The notes: a model not told the origin generated them from the letters alone. 64,000 nucleotides of DNA from Fluoribacter dumoffii NY 23 (GCF_000236165.1 NZ_CM001373.1:1261006-1325005); one strand, 5' to 3'. Positions 9,497 to 19,411 are shown, counted from the first letter of the stretch. Program-made: numbers and translations.

Positions 9497-10465
9497 TTGC
9501 GCTACGTACATATAGAAAACCCAGGCCCCCACAGTCGATTGGTCATAGAAAATGGATCTAATCCCCAATACAGTGCATCACAAATTTTAGTCAATGTTAA
9601 AGCAACAGCCTTAAACCGGGCTGATATTATGCAGCGTTATGGTAAATACCCTCCTCCAGCCGGCGAATCGGATATTTTGGGTTTGGAAGTTGCAGGGGAG
9701 GTTGTCGAAGTCGGTGCAGAGGTGGATCAATTCAAACCTGGAGATAAAATTTATGGATTGGTTGGTAGCGGCGCATATGCTGAATTTTGTCCTGTGGAAG
9801 CATCGCTAGCACAGCACATTCCTGATCACTGGGACTACACCCTGGCTGCAGCTCTTCCTGAAGCACTAACTACGGTTTACGCCACCTTATTTGATTTGGG
9901 GACGTTGAGCCAAGGACAAACATTGCTTATCCATGGGGCAGGAAGCGGTATTGCCTCGCTAGCGATTCAAATGGCTAAATTGACGCATGCACGCGTAATT
10001 ACTACTGTAGGGACTGACGATAAAATAGATAAGGCAAGGAAGCTTGGTGCCGATCAAATTATCAACTATCGTAAACAAGATTTCGAAGATTTAATCGAAG
10101 ATCATAGCGTTGACTTAATTGTTGATTTTATAGGCGGCGATTATTTTAATAAGCATCTGCATTTACTTAAGCCTAAAGGCAAACTCATTCAGATTGCATG
10201 CCTTAAAGGAAGTACTGTGGAATGTAATTTGGCATTAATTATGCGAAAAAGATTGCAAATTATTGGATTTGTACTCCGTTCCCAATCGCTTGTGGAAAAA
10301 AACAAATTATGGTCTGATGCCCATAAATTATGGGCAGACGCCCTGAAAATAAAAAAAATCAGCCCTATTATTGATAGAGAGTTTACTTTGGACCAGGTTG
10401 AAGAAGCACAGCAATATATGCAATCCGGCGTACATTTTGGCAAAATTGTTCTTCATGTAGATTGA
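9497..10465 (+). CDS. NAD(P)H quinone oxidoreductase, zinc-free MDR family (PIG3-like)
   Basis: A 322-residue medium-chain reductase. It has an N-terminal GroES-like domain (NVKATALNRADIMQRYG, LGLEVAGEVVEVG), then a Rossmann fold (LIHGAGSGIASLAIQMAK). There is no zinc-binding cysteine set. It probably reduces quinones or enones with NAD(P)H. I prefer the TTG at 9497, preceded by AAGGA, because the product then starts (M)RYVHIENPG like its relatives. A TTG at 9473 would add eight residues. It is transcribed divergently from ugpA and convergently with the ClC gene. Confidence 0.78.
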   Translation: MRYVHIENPGPHSRLVIENGSNPQYSASQILVNVKATALNRADIMQRYGKYPPPAGESDILGLEVAGEVVEVGAEVDQFKPGDKIYGLVGSGAYAEFCPVEASLAQHIPDHWDYTLAAALPEALTTVYATLFDLGTLSQGQTLLIHGAGSGIASLAIQMAKLTHARVITTVGTDDKIDKARKLGADQIINYRKQDFEDLIEDHSVDLIVDFIGGDYFNKHLHLLKPKGKLIQIACLKGSTVECNLALIMRKRLQIIGFVLRSQSLVEKNKLWSDAHKLWADALKIKKISPIIDREFTLDQVEEAQQYMQSGVHFGKIVLHVD

Positions 10466-10510
10466 TTTTTTTAAATCTGCAGCAAGTCCACCTCGGGCAC
10501 TTCGTTTTTT

Positions 10511-10567
10511 CTCCCCATAAAGATTAGACTTTATTTCAACTTGTCTTTTGGGGAGATGGAGTTTTTT
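10511..10567 (+). terminator. Possible terminator of the oxidoreductase gene
   Basis: CTCCCCA (10511-10517) pairs with TGGGGAG (10549-10555). A smaller hairpin ATAAAG-attaga-CTTTAT sits inside the loop. ATGGAG and seven T follow. It overlaps the 3' end of the convergent ClC gene. Confidence 0.4.
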
Positions 10568-11846
10568 TATCATTCAAGCGCAGAGTACGGTCGAGTAACT
10601 GCTCATAGATTGGTCCGTTCGGCGCGAGCTGCAAAACAATAGTCGCGGTAATGCAGGCCATCATCACAGGAAAAATTAAATAATAATTATGAGTCATTTC
10701 AACTACTAATACTGCCCCGGTAATTGGAGACCTGGTAGAGGAAGCAAAAAGCGCAGCCATTCCTGCAATTGCAAACATGCCGGGTTGGGTTAAAAAATCA
10801 ATATGGAGCACTTCTAAAATATGGAACATGGCCAAACCCAGAAGCGTCCCTAAAGAAAGAATGGGAGCAAAAATTCCTCCAGGCACAGACGTTCCATAGC
10901 ATGCCATTGTTCCAATGAATCGTACCACTAACAGAAAACACAAAAAGCCAAATCCAGGCGACAGGGTTAATGCTTGATGGATAATATCCATCCCACCGCC
11001 CACTGCTGCTGGATGATGCACTGCCAGATAACCAATCACGAATCCTACAATCAAAACGTAACATGATTTTTGTTTGGAGGTAAGCTTATCCAGAAACCCC
11101 AAAGTTCTTATTAAAGATAGGTTAAACAAGAGTCCTACAAAACCTACAACAATACCAAAGATGGCAAATAACCATAAAGAATCAAGTTGAGGAAATTCAA
11201 ATACATCCATTGGAATGGTTGCCTGAGGACCAATCATTAAATCAAGAATCACAGTTGCAGTAATACAACAGATAACCACCATACTGAAACTGGTAAACGA
11301 ATAATTAAACTGGTTGCGCATTTCCTCCATGACAAAGAGAACTCCCGCAAGCGGAGCATTAAAGGCAACAGCTAAACCCGCAGCTGCTCCTGCGGCAATC
11401 AAGCTGTCTTTTCTGCGGCGGGTTAAGTTAAACAAACCTCCCAACATTTCTCCCAAGCTACCGCCGATATGGATTGTGGGCCCTTCTCTTCCCAAAATCA
11501 TCTTCACAGAAAGAGCCAAGATTCCAAAAAAGAACTTTACAGGTAACAAGCGACGCCAAAATATGGTTTTTAAATGCAGTAATGTGCCTTCAATCTCTGG
11601 TACCCCGCTTCCTGAAGCCTGGGGAGCGAAGCGTTTCACTGCAAAATATGCAGCATATACCAGAACCATTGAAACCAATCCTGAAATTACCCCTGAGGGC
11701 CATCCATGATCACCAAGGAAAAGGAACAAGTTGTCTAACAAATGACTCAACACATCGATTGACAAACGAAATGTAGATCCTACCAGACCCACTATGATAC
11801 CTAAAACAAAAGATACAGCGTAAAGCATCAATATCTTATTGCGCAT
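10536..11846 (-). CDS. ClC-family chloride channel / Cl-/H+ antiporter
   Basis: A 436-residue polytopic inner-membrane protein carrying the three ClC selectivity motifs: GSGVPEIEG (GSGIP type), GREGPTIHIGG with the gating glutamate, and GGIFAPIL (GxFxP). The presence of the gating glutamate fits either an antiporter or a channel. It lacks the C-terminal CBS domains of longer ClC proteins. In enteric bacteria ClC antiporters help in extreme acid resistance. The gene ends five bases before the trpE(G) stop-side gap and is on the same strand. Confidence 0.9.
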   Translation of the reverse strand: MRNKILMLYAVSFVLGIIVGLVGSTFRLSIDVLSHLLDNLFLFLGDHGWPSGVISGLVSMVLVYAAYFAVKRFAPQASGSGVPEIEGTLLHLKTIFWRRLLPVKFFFGILALSVKMILGREGPTIHIGGSLGEMLGGLFNLTRRRKDSLIAAGAAAGLAVAFNAPLAGVLFVMEEMRNQFNYSFTSFSMVVICCITATVILDLMIGPQATIPMDVFEFPQLDSLWLFAIFGIVVGFVGLLFNLSLIRTLGFLDKLTSKQKSCYVLIVGFVIGYLAVHHPAAVGGGMDIIHQALTLSPGFGFLCFLLVVRFIGTMACYGTSVPGGIFAPILSLGTLLGLAMFHILEVLHIDFLTQPGMFAIAGMAALFASSTRSPITGAVLVVEMTHNYYLIFPVMMACITATIVLQLAPNGPIYEQLLDRTLRLNDKKTPSPQKTS

Positions 11847-11850
11847 TGTC

Positions 11851-13986
11851 CTAGATCATCCTCATCAAATTGGTGATAATTTTTAGCCCAGCCTGATTCA
11901 CTAGAGACAAAATGGTTTCAGGATGGAATTGTACCGCATGTATGGGTAATTGCTGATGAGAGACAGCCATCACTACTCCATCGTCACTCATTGCAGTAAC
12001 CTTCAACTCTTTGGGTAATGCATTCAAACGCGCATACAAGGAGTGATACCTTCCTGCTTTGAACGATTCGCCTAAATCGGAAAATAATTCAGGCTTCCCC
12101 TCCACTTTAATAGTTGAAGGTTTACCGTGCATGGGATAGTTCAGTACATCTAAAACACCACCAAAATATTCAACGATTCCTTGTAGCCCCAAACACACTC
12201 CGAATAAGGGTATCCCTAGGGAAATCACCGCCGCAATTGTTTGTGATAGATTAAAATCACTGGGTTTTCCAGGGCCCGGCGATAAAACTACCAGATCAAA
12301 TTTTTGCATCTCCAAATAGCGCATGGCTTTGTCGAAACGAATTGTGCTGACTTCCGCCCCCGTCTGCCGAAAATAGTTAGCCAAGGTATGTACAAATGAA
12401 TCCTGATGATCAATAAGTAAAACATGCTTGCCTTTTCCTGTTAGAGGAAAATGCTTGGTCTTCTTTACACCATCAGCATCTTTTTTTTGGAGCATATCTA
12501 AAAAAGCAGATGCTTTTAAGCGTGTCTCCTGCTCTTCGGATTCGGGTATGGAATCATACAACAGGGTCGCGCCCACACGAATTTCCGCAATGCCTTTTTC
12601 AATCCGTACTGTTCTCAAAACCAGTCCCGTGTTTAAATTTCCATTAAAACCAAACCACCCTACTGCACCGGCATACCATTTGCGGGGAGATTTTTCATGT
12701 TCTTCAATAAAATTAAGAGCCCATATTTTGGGTGCACCTGTTACTGTAACCACCCACATATGAGTTAAAAAAGCATCGACAGCATCAAAATTTTCCCTTA
12801 ATGTACCTTCAACATGATCTACCGTGTGGATTACCCGCGAATACATTTCAATTTGTCTGCGCCCAATTACCCTGACAGAGCCTGCTTCGCAAATACGGGA
12901 TTTATCGTTTCTATCTACATCAGTACACATCGTTAACTCGGATTCTTCTTTTTTGGAATCGAGCAGAATCTGAATGTTTTCTGCATCTTCGATAGCATCG
13001 GCGCCACGTTTAATGGTTCCCGATATTGGACAAGTTTCTACTCTTTTTCCCTGCACTCTTACATACATTTCTGGTGATGCACCAACCAGATACTCTTCAT
13101 CACCCAGATTAATAAAAAAACCATAGGGAGAAGGATTTAAACGGCGCATTTTTTTGAATAACGAAGAGGGTTGATCCTGGTAATGAACATAAAAGGTTTG
13201 GCTGGGGACCACTTCAAACAAATCACCACAGGCAAAACGCTCCTTGGCTTGGGTGACTACCTGTGCATACTCTCCTGGATTGTGATCACATGCCCCTTCA
13301 GGTTTATTAGGTGATTTATAGGCAACAGAAACGCCCTCTCTTTCCAGGGATTTTGTGGATTGACCCTGAAATTGAAAATCGTAGCGGCGAATGAAAGCTT
13401 CTTCTTTACGATGGTTCACCACATAAATTTCATCAGGTAAATAAAGAACCATATCCCTTTGTAACACTTCTCTTTGTTTGTGTTTTTGCAAGTTTTCAAA
13501 TTGAAAAATCAAATCAAAACCAAAAGCCCCATATAATCCCAGATACGGTTCGTCTTCCACTTTAAAAAAAGCCAGGATAAGACGGATTACAGTAAAAACA
13601 GAGGGTTGCCGGCTACGCTCTTCTTCGCTAAAGACCTCTTCCGAAGGTTTGATTTTAATTTGCAGCCCTGCTTGACTTTGAGAAAGGATTTGCAAATTGG
13701 TTTCATTTTTAAATAAAGGGATAATGAAGGTTAAGAGGATTTTGCCGCGGTCATTTAAAGCATCTATTTGAACTAAATTCTGTCTGCAGATAAAAGCCAA
13801 GGGGGGATTATAAAAACCAATATCCCAACATGTATAGCGCCCAGGGTATTCGAAACTTGAAGCAAACAAAGCGCCTCTTTGGGAATCCAAATGTTCAAGA
13901 AGATTCTCAATACCTTGTTCATACTCAAGCGAAGTCTGATAACACTCTAACTCAACGCCCCCCTGGGTTTTATAATGCTGTAACAT
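11851..13986 (-). CDS. trpE(G): Anthranilate synthase, fused TrpE-TrpG
   Basis: A single 711-residue protein joining both subunits. Residues about 1-500 are the chorismate-binding TrpE part (GAFGFDLIFQFE, FINLGDEEYLVGASPEMYV, ETCPISGTIKRG, DVDRNDKSRICE). Residues about 520-711 are a class I glutamine amidotransferase (LSPGPGKP, catalytic Cys in FGVCLGLQG, His/Glu in HAVQFHPE). It makes anthranilate from chorismate and glutamine, the first step of tryptophan synthesis. The fusion is the Rhizobium type, otherwise common in alphaproteobacteria. No Trp-rich leader peptide is visible in the 180 bp upstream. Confidence 0.95.
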   Translation of the reverse strand: MLQHYKTQGGVELECYQTSLEYEQGIENLLEHLDSQRGALFASSFEYPGRYTCWDIGFYNPPLAFICRQNLVQIDALNDRGKILLTFIIPLFKNETNLQILSQSQAGLQIKIKPSEEVFSEEERSRQPSVFTVIRLILAFFKVEDEPYLGLYGAFGFDLIFQFENLQKHKQREVLQRDMVLYLPDEIYVVNHRKEEAFIRRYDFQFQGQSTKSLEREGVSVAYKSPNKPEGACDHNPGEYAQVVTQAKERFACGDLFEVVPSQTFYVHYQDQPSSLFKKMRRLNPSPYGFFINLGDEEYLVGASPEMYVRVQGKRVETCPISGTIKRGADAIEDAENIQILLDSKKEESELTMCTDVDRNDKSRICEAGSVRVIGRRQIEMYSRVIHTVDHVEGTLRENFDAVDAFLTHMWVVTVTGAPKIWALNFIEEHEKSPRKWYAGAVGWFGFNGNLNTGLVLRTVRIEKGIAEIRVGATLLYDSIPESEEQETRLKASAFLDMLQKKDADGVKKTKHFPLTGKGKHVLLIDHQDSFVHTLANYFRQTGAEVSTIRFDKAMRYLEMQKFDLVVLSPGPGKPSDFNLSQTIAAVISLGIPLFGVCLGLQGIVEYFGGVLDVLNYPMHGKPSTIKVEGKPELFSDLGESFKAGRYHSLYARLNALPKELKVTAMSDDGVVMAVSHQQLPIHAVQFHPETILSLVNQAGLKIITNLMRMI

Positions 13987-14169
13987 GAATGATTAGCTCA
14001 ATAGAAAATAGTTATGATGTCTCATCATTCTACTTTAAAAATTAGCTTCTGCAAGAAATCTCGCAGATTGGTGTTTTGCAGGGTATGGCTTAGGAACAGC
14101 GCCGCGGAATCCGTGAATCATCCTTCTAAATTCCCGTTTCCGCTGCACCGCAGTCAATACATGAAAAGC

Positions 14170-15408
14170 TCAAAGTTTATTTTTAATAACCTCATCAAGC
14201 GAACAATTCTTATCGATTGCTGTCTGCACCCATTCCCCCACCTGGTGATGGGCATCCCTGAAAGGGACTCCTTTTAATACAAGGGACTCTAATATTGCTG
14301 TAGCATTAAGATAGCCGCTATTGGCTTTTTGTTCCATCAATTGCGTATTAAATTGCACGCTTCGCAAAAATGGCGTCATAATTTCCAGACAAGCGACCAA
14401 TGTATTTACGGTATCAAACAAACATTCCTTATCTTCTTGCATGTCTTTGTTATAGGCAAGCGGCAACCCTTTCATTACAGTTAAGATCCCCATCAAATGT
14501 CCAAAGACTCGACCACTTTTCCCCCGAACCAATTCGAGCACATCCGGATTTTTCTTATTGGGCATTAAAGATGAACCTGTAGCAAAGGCATCATCAAGGG
14601 TGATAAAACCAAACTCTTGTGTAGCCCAAAGAATTAAATCTTCAGCAAGCCGGGATAAATGCATCATTATAATCGATGCAACAGAACAAAACTCAATTAC
14701 AAAATCACGATCACTTACTGCATCCAATGTATTCTCAATGATGCCATTAAAGCCCAGGGTTTGAGCAACCCACTCACGGTCCAAAGGCAAAGTGCTTCCT
14801 GCCAGCGCACCAGCTCCCAAAGGCGAGAAATTCATCCGGGTATGCCAATCATGCAACCGCCCCAAATCTCGATGAAACATCGCCTGATAGGCAGAAAAAA
14901 AATGACCTAAATAAATAGGTTGGGCTTGCTGTAAATGGGTATATCCAGGAATTTTATCCTGAGCATGGACACAGGCCAATTCTCCCAAAACTTCATTAAA
15001 ATCATGTAGAAGCTTTTTAATATCCGTCCCGGCATCACGGGAATATAATCGTAAATCCAGAGCAACCTGATCATTGCGGCTACGGCCTGTATGAAGCTTT
15101 TTACCTACATCGCCAATCCTGCTAACAAGCAATTGTTCGACAAACATATGAATATCTTCACTTGACTCATCAAACTCAAGAAGACCTTTTTCCAACTCCT
15201 GCTTTATTACTTCCAGCCCATTGCAGATCAAATCTGCTTCCGGGTTGGAAATCAGTCCCTGGCGTGCCAGCATTTTAGCATGGGCTTGACTTCCGGTAAT
15301 ATCGTGGGCAAAGAGTACCTTATCAAAAGCCAAGGAAGCATTAAAATGCATGACTCTGGGATCGAGCTCCTTTTTAAACCGCCCTCCCCAAATTATATTG
15401 GTCATCAT
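14170..15408 (-). CDS. argH: Argininosuccinate lyase ArgH, ends early at a TGA
   Basis: Cleaves argininosuccinate to arginine and fumarate, the last step of arginine synthesis. The 412-residue frame has the family signature [12 protein letters not shown] with the catalytic serine loop, plus HTGRSRNDQ and [10 protein letters not shown]. The usual length is about 457. After the TGA at 14170-14172 the same frame stays open for 44 codons (to TAA at 14035), which would total 457 and ends in a weakly similar tail (AFHVLTA, FRGAVPKPY). The visible active-site motifs lie before the stop. The start follows AAGGAGG and overlaps argG by four bases. Confidence 0.9.
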   Translation of the reverse strand: MMTNIIWGGRFKKELDPRVMHFNASLAFDKVLFAHDITGSQAHAKMLARQGLISNPEADLICNGLEVIKQELEKGLLEFDESSEDIHMFVEQLLVSRIGDVGKKLHTGRSRNDQVALDLRLYSRDAGTDIKKLLHDFNEVLGELACVHAQDKIPGYTHLQQAQPIYLGHFFSAYQAMFHRDLGRLHDWHTRMNFSPLGAGALAGSTLPLDREWVAQTLGFNGIIENTLDAVSDRDFVIEFCSVASIIMMHLSRLAEDLILWATQEFGFITLDDAFATGSSLMPNKKNPDVLELVRGKSGRVFGHLMGILTVMKGLPLAYNKDMQEDKECLFDTVNTLVACLEIMTPFLRSVQFNTQLMEQKANSGYLNATAILESLVLKGVPFRDAHHQVGEWVQTAIDKNCSLDEVIKNKL

Positions 15409-16616
15409 TTACCTCCTTTATGTACCTTGCCATATACTTGTGCTGATAAAGAAAATAAATTAATAAATCCCTCAGCATCTTTCTGATTATAAACCCCATC
15501 CTCCTCAAATGTAGCTAAAGCAGGATCATGTAAACTATAAGGGGAATGCATTCCATAAGGAACGATATTTCCTTTAAATAACTGTACACTTACAGTACCG
15601 GTCATATGCTGTTGGGTCACATCAATCAGTGCATCCAATGCATTCTTTGCCTGGGAAAACCATCGCCCTTCATAAACAAGATTCGCATAGGTTTGCTGTA
15701 ATGATTGTTTTAAATGCAAGGTAGCTCGATCAAGACATAAACTTTCCAGCATCTGGTGCGTCTTATAGAGAACTGCAGCTGCAGGGGCTTCATATATTCC
15801 TCTGATTTTCATGCCAACCAGCCGATTTTCAACAATATCAGCCACGCCAATTCCATGGGAACCAGCAATTTGATTTAATTGCCTTAGTAATTCTACAGGG
15901 GGCATCTTGACGGCATTTAAAGCAACAGGTACTCCTTTTTCAAAACCAATACTTATCAACTCAGGATTGTCAGGAGCCTGTTCCAAAGATGAGGTCATTA
16001 ATAATAAATCATCAGGCTTGGGTTGACGCGGATCTTCCAAAAGACCTCCTTCATGCGAAATATACCAAAGATTATGGTCACGGGAATAAGGTGACTTTGG
16101 CGTAACAGGGACTTCTATCCCATGTAATTTGGCGTACTCAATTGCTTCTTGCCTTGATTTGATCTTCCAAACTCTCCATGGGGCAATAATTTTGAGTTCG
16201 GGGGCTAATGCTTTAACCGTATATTCAAAACGAACCTGATCGTTACCCTTTCCAGTTGCTCCATGCGCCACTGCTTCTGCATGCTCTTGTAATGCAATTT
16301 CAACCAGTTGCTTTGCAATAAGGGGTCGGGATATGGTACCTAACACATATTGATTTTCATAAAGCGCCCCTGCCTTGACTAATTGCCACAAATAATCGGT
16401 AACAAATTCATCTTGTACATTCATTACATAAGCTTTTGAGGCACCGCTTCTAAGTGCTTTTTCTTTAATTGCTGTTAAATCTTCATTTTGTCCCAAGTCA
16501 CAAACCATCGCGATAATCTCTGCCTGGTGGTAATGTTCTTTAAGCCATGGAATCATTACAGAGGTATCCAGCCCTCCTGAATAAGCCAGCACAATTTTTT
16601 TAATCGATTCGTTCAT
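15405..16616 (-). CDS. argG: Argininosuccinate synthase ArgG
   Basis: Joins citrulline and aspartate using ATP. The 403-residue product has the N-type ATP pyrophosphatase P-loop ([11 protein letters not shown]) and family segments ([45 protein letters not shown]). Its start follows AGGAG. It lies directly between artP (four-base gap) and argH (four-base overlap), so import and synthesis of arginine share one transcript. Confidence 0.96.
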   Translation of the reverse strand: MNESIKKIVLAYSGGLDTSVMIPWLKEHYHQAEIIAMVCDLGQNEDLTAIKEKALRSGASKAYVMNVQDEFVTDYLWQLVKAGALYENQYVLGTISRPLIAKQLVEIALQEHAEAVAHGATGKGNDQVRFEYTVKALAPELKIIAPWRVWKIKSRQEAIEYAKLHGIEVPVTPKSPYSRDHNLWYISHEGGLLEDPRQPKPDDLLLMTSSLEQAPDNPELISIGFEKGVPVALNAVKMPPVELLRQLNQIAGSHGIGVADIVENRLVGMKIRGIYEAPAAAVLYKTHQMLESLCLDRATLHLKQSLQQTYANLVYEGRWFSQAKNALDALIDVTQQHMTGTVSVQLFKGNIVPYGMHSPYSLHDPALATFEEDGVYNQKDAEGFINLFSLSAQVYGKVHKGGK

Positions 16617-16620
16617 GGGG

Positions 16621-17280
16621 TTACTCCTGGTAGTATTGTTTTAAATGCGAAATAGGGTCGGCTAATTCTTTAGGGATGACATCTACAACTATATTCCCGC
16701 CTTTCAGTACAATGAGCCGATCGGACATTCTGCTGAGAAAATTGAGATCATGGGAAGCAATGACCATCGTAACACCTAAAGATTTTACCGAATTTAATAA
16801 ACTAATCACTTCATCAATTGTCGCCAGATCAAGACCAGAGGTGGGTTCATCACAAAGCAACAAATTGGGATTCATCATTAAGCTGCGTGCTAAAGCAACA
16901 CGTTGTTTTTGTCCACCTGATAGCTGGTGAGGGTACGCTGATGCTTTATCACTCATACCCAAACTATGGAGCAAAGAGTGCGCTTTCTCTTCATGATTTA
17001 TTAACTTGTTTTGCAGACGAGGCGCATAAATTAAGTTTTTCAATACAGTCATATGGGGAAAAAGTTGAAAATCCTGAAACATAAACCCACTTTGGCCACT
17101 TACTTCAATACTGCCTGAATCCAATGTTTCTAACTGTTGGATGCACCGCAACAACGTAGATTTACCGCTTCCAGATGGTCCTGCCAAACCCAATACAGTC
17201 TGTGTCTCTAATTTCAAATTAATTGAGTTTAATACTGGCAGAGATGCAAAGTTTTTTGATGCCTGATTAATGACTAACAT
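16621..17280 (-). CDS. artP: Polar amino-acid ABC transporter ATPase (ArtP-like)
   Basis: A 219-residue ATPase with Walker [15 protein letters not shown]-loop [12 protein letters not shown], signature [16 protein letters not shown] and Walker [13 protein letters not shown], as in GlnQ/ArtP/HisP. I use ATG 17280, which follows a purine-rich stretch (AGGAAAGGGGG). The in-frame ATG at 17298 would overlap the permease gene further. Arginine specificity is inferred from the neighbours argG/argH, argR and the ARG-like boxes. Confidence 0.82.
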   Translation of the reverse strand: MLVINQASKNFASLPVLNSINLKLETQTVLGLAGPSGSGKSTLLRCIQQLETLDSGSIEVSGQSGFMFQDFQLFPHMTVLKNLIYAPRLQNKLINHEEKAHSLLHSLGMSDKASAYPHQLSGGQKQRVALARSLMMNPNLLLCDEPTSGLDLATIDEVISLLNSVKSLGVTMVIASHDLNFLSRMSDRLIVLKGGNIVVDVIPKELADPISHLKQYYQE

Positions 17281-17911
17281 AAAGCCCCCTTTCCTCAATT
17301 TTTTTGCCCATCAATTCGATTAAGAGAACCATCCCGTAGTAAAAACAACCGGCAATACACAACGGAACAAAATAGGTAAATTGTTCTGCGGCGACTGATT
17401 GGGCCCGGCGCATTAAATCCATTCCTCCTATGGTTGCAATCAAAGCTGTTTCTTTCAGCAATGCAATCATTTCATTAATGAACGCTGGAAAAATATTTTT
17501 AACGACTTGAGGTAGAACGATGTCTTTCCATAAATAAAAGCTGGGTATTTGCAAAGTTTTCGCTGCTTCAAACTGCCCTTTTGGCAGATTCTCTATTCCA
17601 GACCTTAAAATTTCGGCAATATAGGCTGAACTGTTTAATCCAAAGGTTAAAAGCCCTGCCATGAGAATATTTGCCTTCATACCAATTAAGGCCGGCACAG
17701 CAAAATAAATAAAGCTAAGTTGCAAGATAACCGGTGTCCCCCTCATTACCGAAATAAAGCTATTGATTAATGGTTTCATTATTCCTTGATATCGTAGTAA
17801 AGCCAGTACAGTTCCTAATAAAGTCCCAATGCATAGCCCACCAAGCAACAATATTAAAGTAACTAAAGTCCCCTCGCCTATATAGAGGATATTTTGTTTT
17901 AACTCTTCCAT
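17267..17911 (-). CDS. artQ: Polar amino-acid ABC transporter permease (ArtQ/HisQ type)
   Basis: A 214-residue permease of the HisMQ family with five predicted helices. The family loop (RSGIENLPKGQFEAAKTLQI) contains the EAA contact site. ATG 17911 follows GGAGG at a good distance; ATG 17929 has no ribosome site. A single permease gene serves the system, so it probably works as a homodimer. It overlaps artP by 14 bases and artJ by 13 bases. Confidence 0.82.
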   Translation of the reverse strand: MEELKQNILYIGEGTLVTLILLLGGLCIGTLLGTVLALLRYQGIMKPLINSFISVMRGTPVILQLSFIYFAVPALIGMKANILMAGLLTFGLNSSAYIAEILRSGIENLPKGQFEAAKTLQIPSFYLWKDIVLPQVVKNIFPAFINEMIALLKETALIATIGGMDLMRRAQSVAAEQFTYFVPLCIAGCFYYGMVLLIELMGKKIEERGLYVSH

Positions 17912-18651
17912 TGGGTGCCCTCCAGCCATTGTTTCTTGAGTGCAGTCAACTCACCATTTTGCTCCAACTCATTTAAAATTTGATTTATTTTTTGGGTTAA
18001 TTTCGCATTCTTCTTAAGCGCCAAACCATAACCATCCGCGGATTTGGCAATAATCGAAAAAGAAAGCCCAGAGTTTTTTTGACTAAATACCGCACCTTGC
18101 ACTCCATCCATTAAAACCATATCTATATGGCCTGCTTTAAGAGCCGCAATGGTTTGATTGTTATTGTCCATGACTAAAAGATGAGCACTAGGAACATTTT
18201 GCTTTAACCAAATTTCCATAGTACTACCTAATTGCACTCCTATTTTTTTACCAGCTAGTTGTTGTATGTTGCTGATCTTGGTTTTATCTGGGAAGACAAC
18301 CGCCATACTCTCGAAATAGTAAGGCTTAGTAAAATCGAAATTCTTTTTTCTCTGTTCGGTGATGGTGAGTGTAGAAATCGCAGCATCGACTTGACCTGTA
18401 CTTATTGCGGGTAAAATACTGCTGAATTGCATGGTGTCAAATAATGCTTCTTTATTGAGCTTTTTTGCAATCAATCGCGCCAGGTCAATATCAAACCCCT
18501 TAAGTTCCCCATGATCATTATATTCAAATGGTGGATATTCGGCCGCGACGGCAAAATGAATGTACTGGGTATCATTATTGGGTATTTTTGCATAGCACAA
18601 TGAAATAAAAATAATAAACCCTGCTAGAATAAAATAAAATAAATGTTTCAT
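17899..18651 (-). CDS. artJ: Periplasmic amino-acid-binding protein (ArtJ-like)
   Basis: A 250-residue family 3 solute-binding protein. A signal peptide (about residues 1-21, ending SLCYA) precedes the lobe-I pattern AAEYPPFEYNDHGELKGFDIDLARLIAKKL in shortened form and the ligand region AAISTLTITEQRKKNFDFT. No lipobox is evident, so it is probably free in the periplasm. It is first in the art-arg operon. An ARG-like box abuts its start codon, which suggests ArgR control. Confidence 0.85.
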   Translation of the reverse strand: MKHLFYFILAGFIIFISLCYAKIPNNDTQYIHFAVAAEYPPFEYNDHGELKGFDIDLARLIAKKLNKEALFDTMQFSSILPAISTGQVDAAISTLTITEQRKKNFDFTKPYYFESMAVVFPDKTKISNIQQLAGKKIGVQLGSTMEIWLKQNVPSAHLLVMDNNNQTIAALKAGHIDMVLMDGVQGAVFSQKNSGLSFSIIAKSADGYGLALKKNAKLTQKINQILNELEQNGELTALKKQWLEGTQWKS

Positions 18652-18668
18652 TTGAATATAAATCCAAT
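18651..18668. promoter_or_regulatory. ARG-like box at the artJ start
   Basis: TGAATATAAATCCA (18653-18666) differs at one position from the ArgR half-sites TGAAT-N4-ATTCA. It lies directly against the artJ start codon, where binding could block both transcription and translation initiation. Only one box is seen here. Confidence 0.45.
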
Positions 18669-18701
18669 TTTTATGCGTTTTTTAAATTTAACAACCTTGA
18701 C

Positions 18702-18757
18702 TTGCCCTGTCAAGATGTTTTGAATATAATTCCACTATAAATGATTTTGTATTCACA
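18702..18757 (+). promoter_or_regulatory. argR promoter with two ARG-like boxes
   Basis: A possible promoter is TTGCCC (18702-18707), 17 bases, TATAAT (18725-18730). Two ARG-like boxes, TGAATATAATTCCA (18721-18734) and TGATTTTGTATTCA (18742-18755), begin exactly 21 bp apart, the canonical spacing of paired ArgR sites. The first covers the -10 element, which predicts autorepression. A perfect inverted repeat CTTGAC-N7-GTCAAG (18696-18714) also lies in the promoter. Confidence 0.6.
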
Positions 18758-18784
18758 AGATTATCAATTCGATTGGAGGTTTAA

Positions 18785-19240
18785 ATGAGTCAAGGTGCTG
18801 CTCTTGATGGGCATATATTAAATATTGTACAAACGGAAAAAATTGCAGAACAAGTTGACTTACAGAACAGTTTAAAGGCACGGGGCTATAACATTCCGCA
18901 AGCAACCCTGTCCCGAAGACTTAAAAAATTAAAAATTGCCAAAATAGGAGGCACTTATCAGGCAGTCGATTTCAATATGCCCAATCTCCCTTTGGTTCTC
19001 AACATGCAAGTATCCGATTTTGGTCTTATTGTGCTACACACCCATCCTGGAAATGCGAACAGCCTGGCTTTTTATATTGATAGAAAATTCGTCTCTTTTT
19101 CATCTCAAATGATTCAAAACTCAGGGATATTAGGCACAATCGCAGGAGATGATACGGTGCTTCTAATAACAAAGAGTAAAGAACAATTAAATCAGGTAAT
19201 CCAATTATTACACGAGGAATTTCCTTATCTTAAAAAGTAA
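18785..19240 (+). CDS. argR: Arginine repressor ArgR
   Basis: A 151-residue protein of usual ArgR length. The N-terminal winged helix contains the recognition segment ITQ-like NIPQATLSRRLKKL. The C-terminal oligomerisation and arginine-binding domain carries GTIAGDDTVLLI, including the paired aspartates that bind arginine. The start is preceded by GGAGG. Divergent from the art-arg operon with ARG-like boxes between them, it very probably controls both. Confidence 0.93.
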   Translation: MSQGAALDGHILNIVQTEKIAEQVDLQNSLKARGYNIPQATLSRRLKKLKIAKIGGTYQAVDFNMPNLPLVLNMQVSDFGLIVLHTHPGNANSLAFYIDRKFVSFSSQMIQNSGILGTIAGDDTVLLITKSKEQLNQVIQLLHEEFPYLKK

Positions 19241-19369
19241 TTACCCTAAGTATCCTCATGTAAAATACGATTTTCTTCAAAGAATTACTTGTTTTTTATA
19301 ATTGTTTAATATTTTATCTGAATAAAAATTAATCATAAGGATTTGAAAGTATTACACTTTTCAAAAGTA

Positions 19370-19411
19370 TTAATAAATCCTTAATAAATAAGTAATTTTT
19401 CCTTAATAAAT
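19370..19411 (+). promoter_or_regulatory. PmrA-like direct-repeat array upstream of candidate effector gene
   Basis: TTAATAAAT begins at 19370, 19381 and 19403; GTAAT occupies the missing step at 19392. The spacing is therefore 11, 11 and 11 bp. The Legionella PmrA box is cTTAATatT-N2-cTTAATatT, also an 11-bp direct repeat. The array ends about 45 bp before the ATG at 19458. Confidence 0.5.

Noticed and set aside
13987-14169. Tryptophan attenuator before trpE(G)
   Set aside because: No short leader frame with tandem Trp codons and no terminator hairpin with a T-run could be found.
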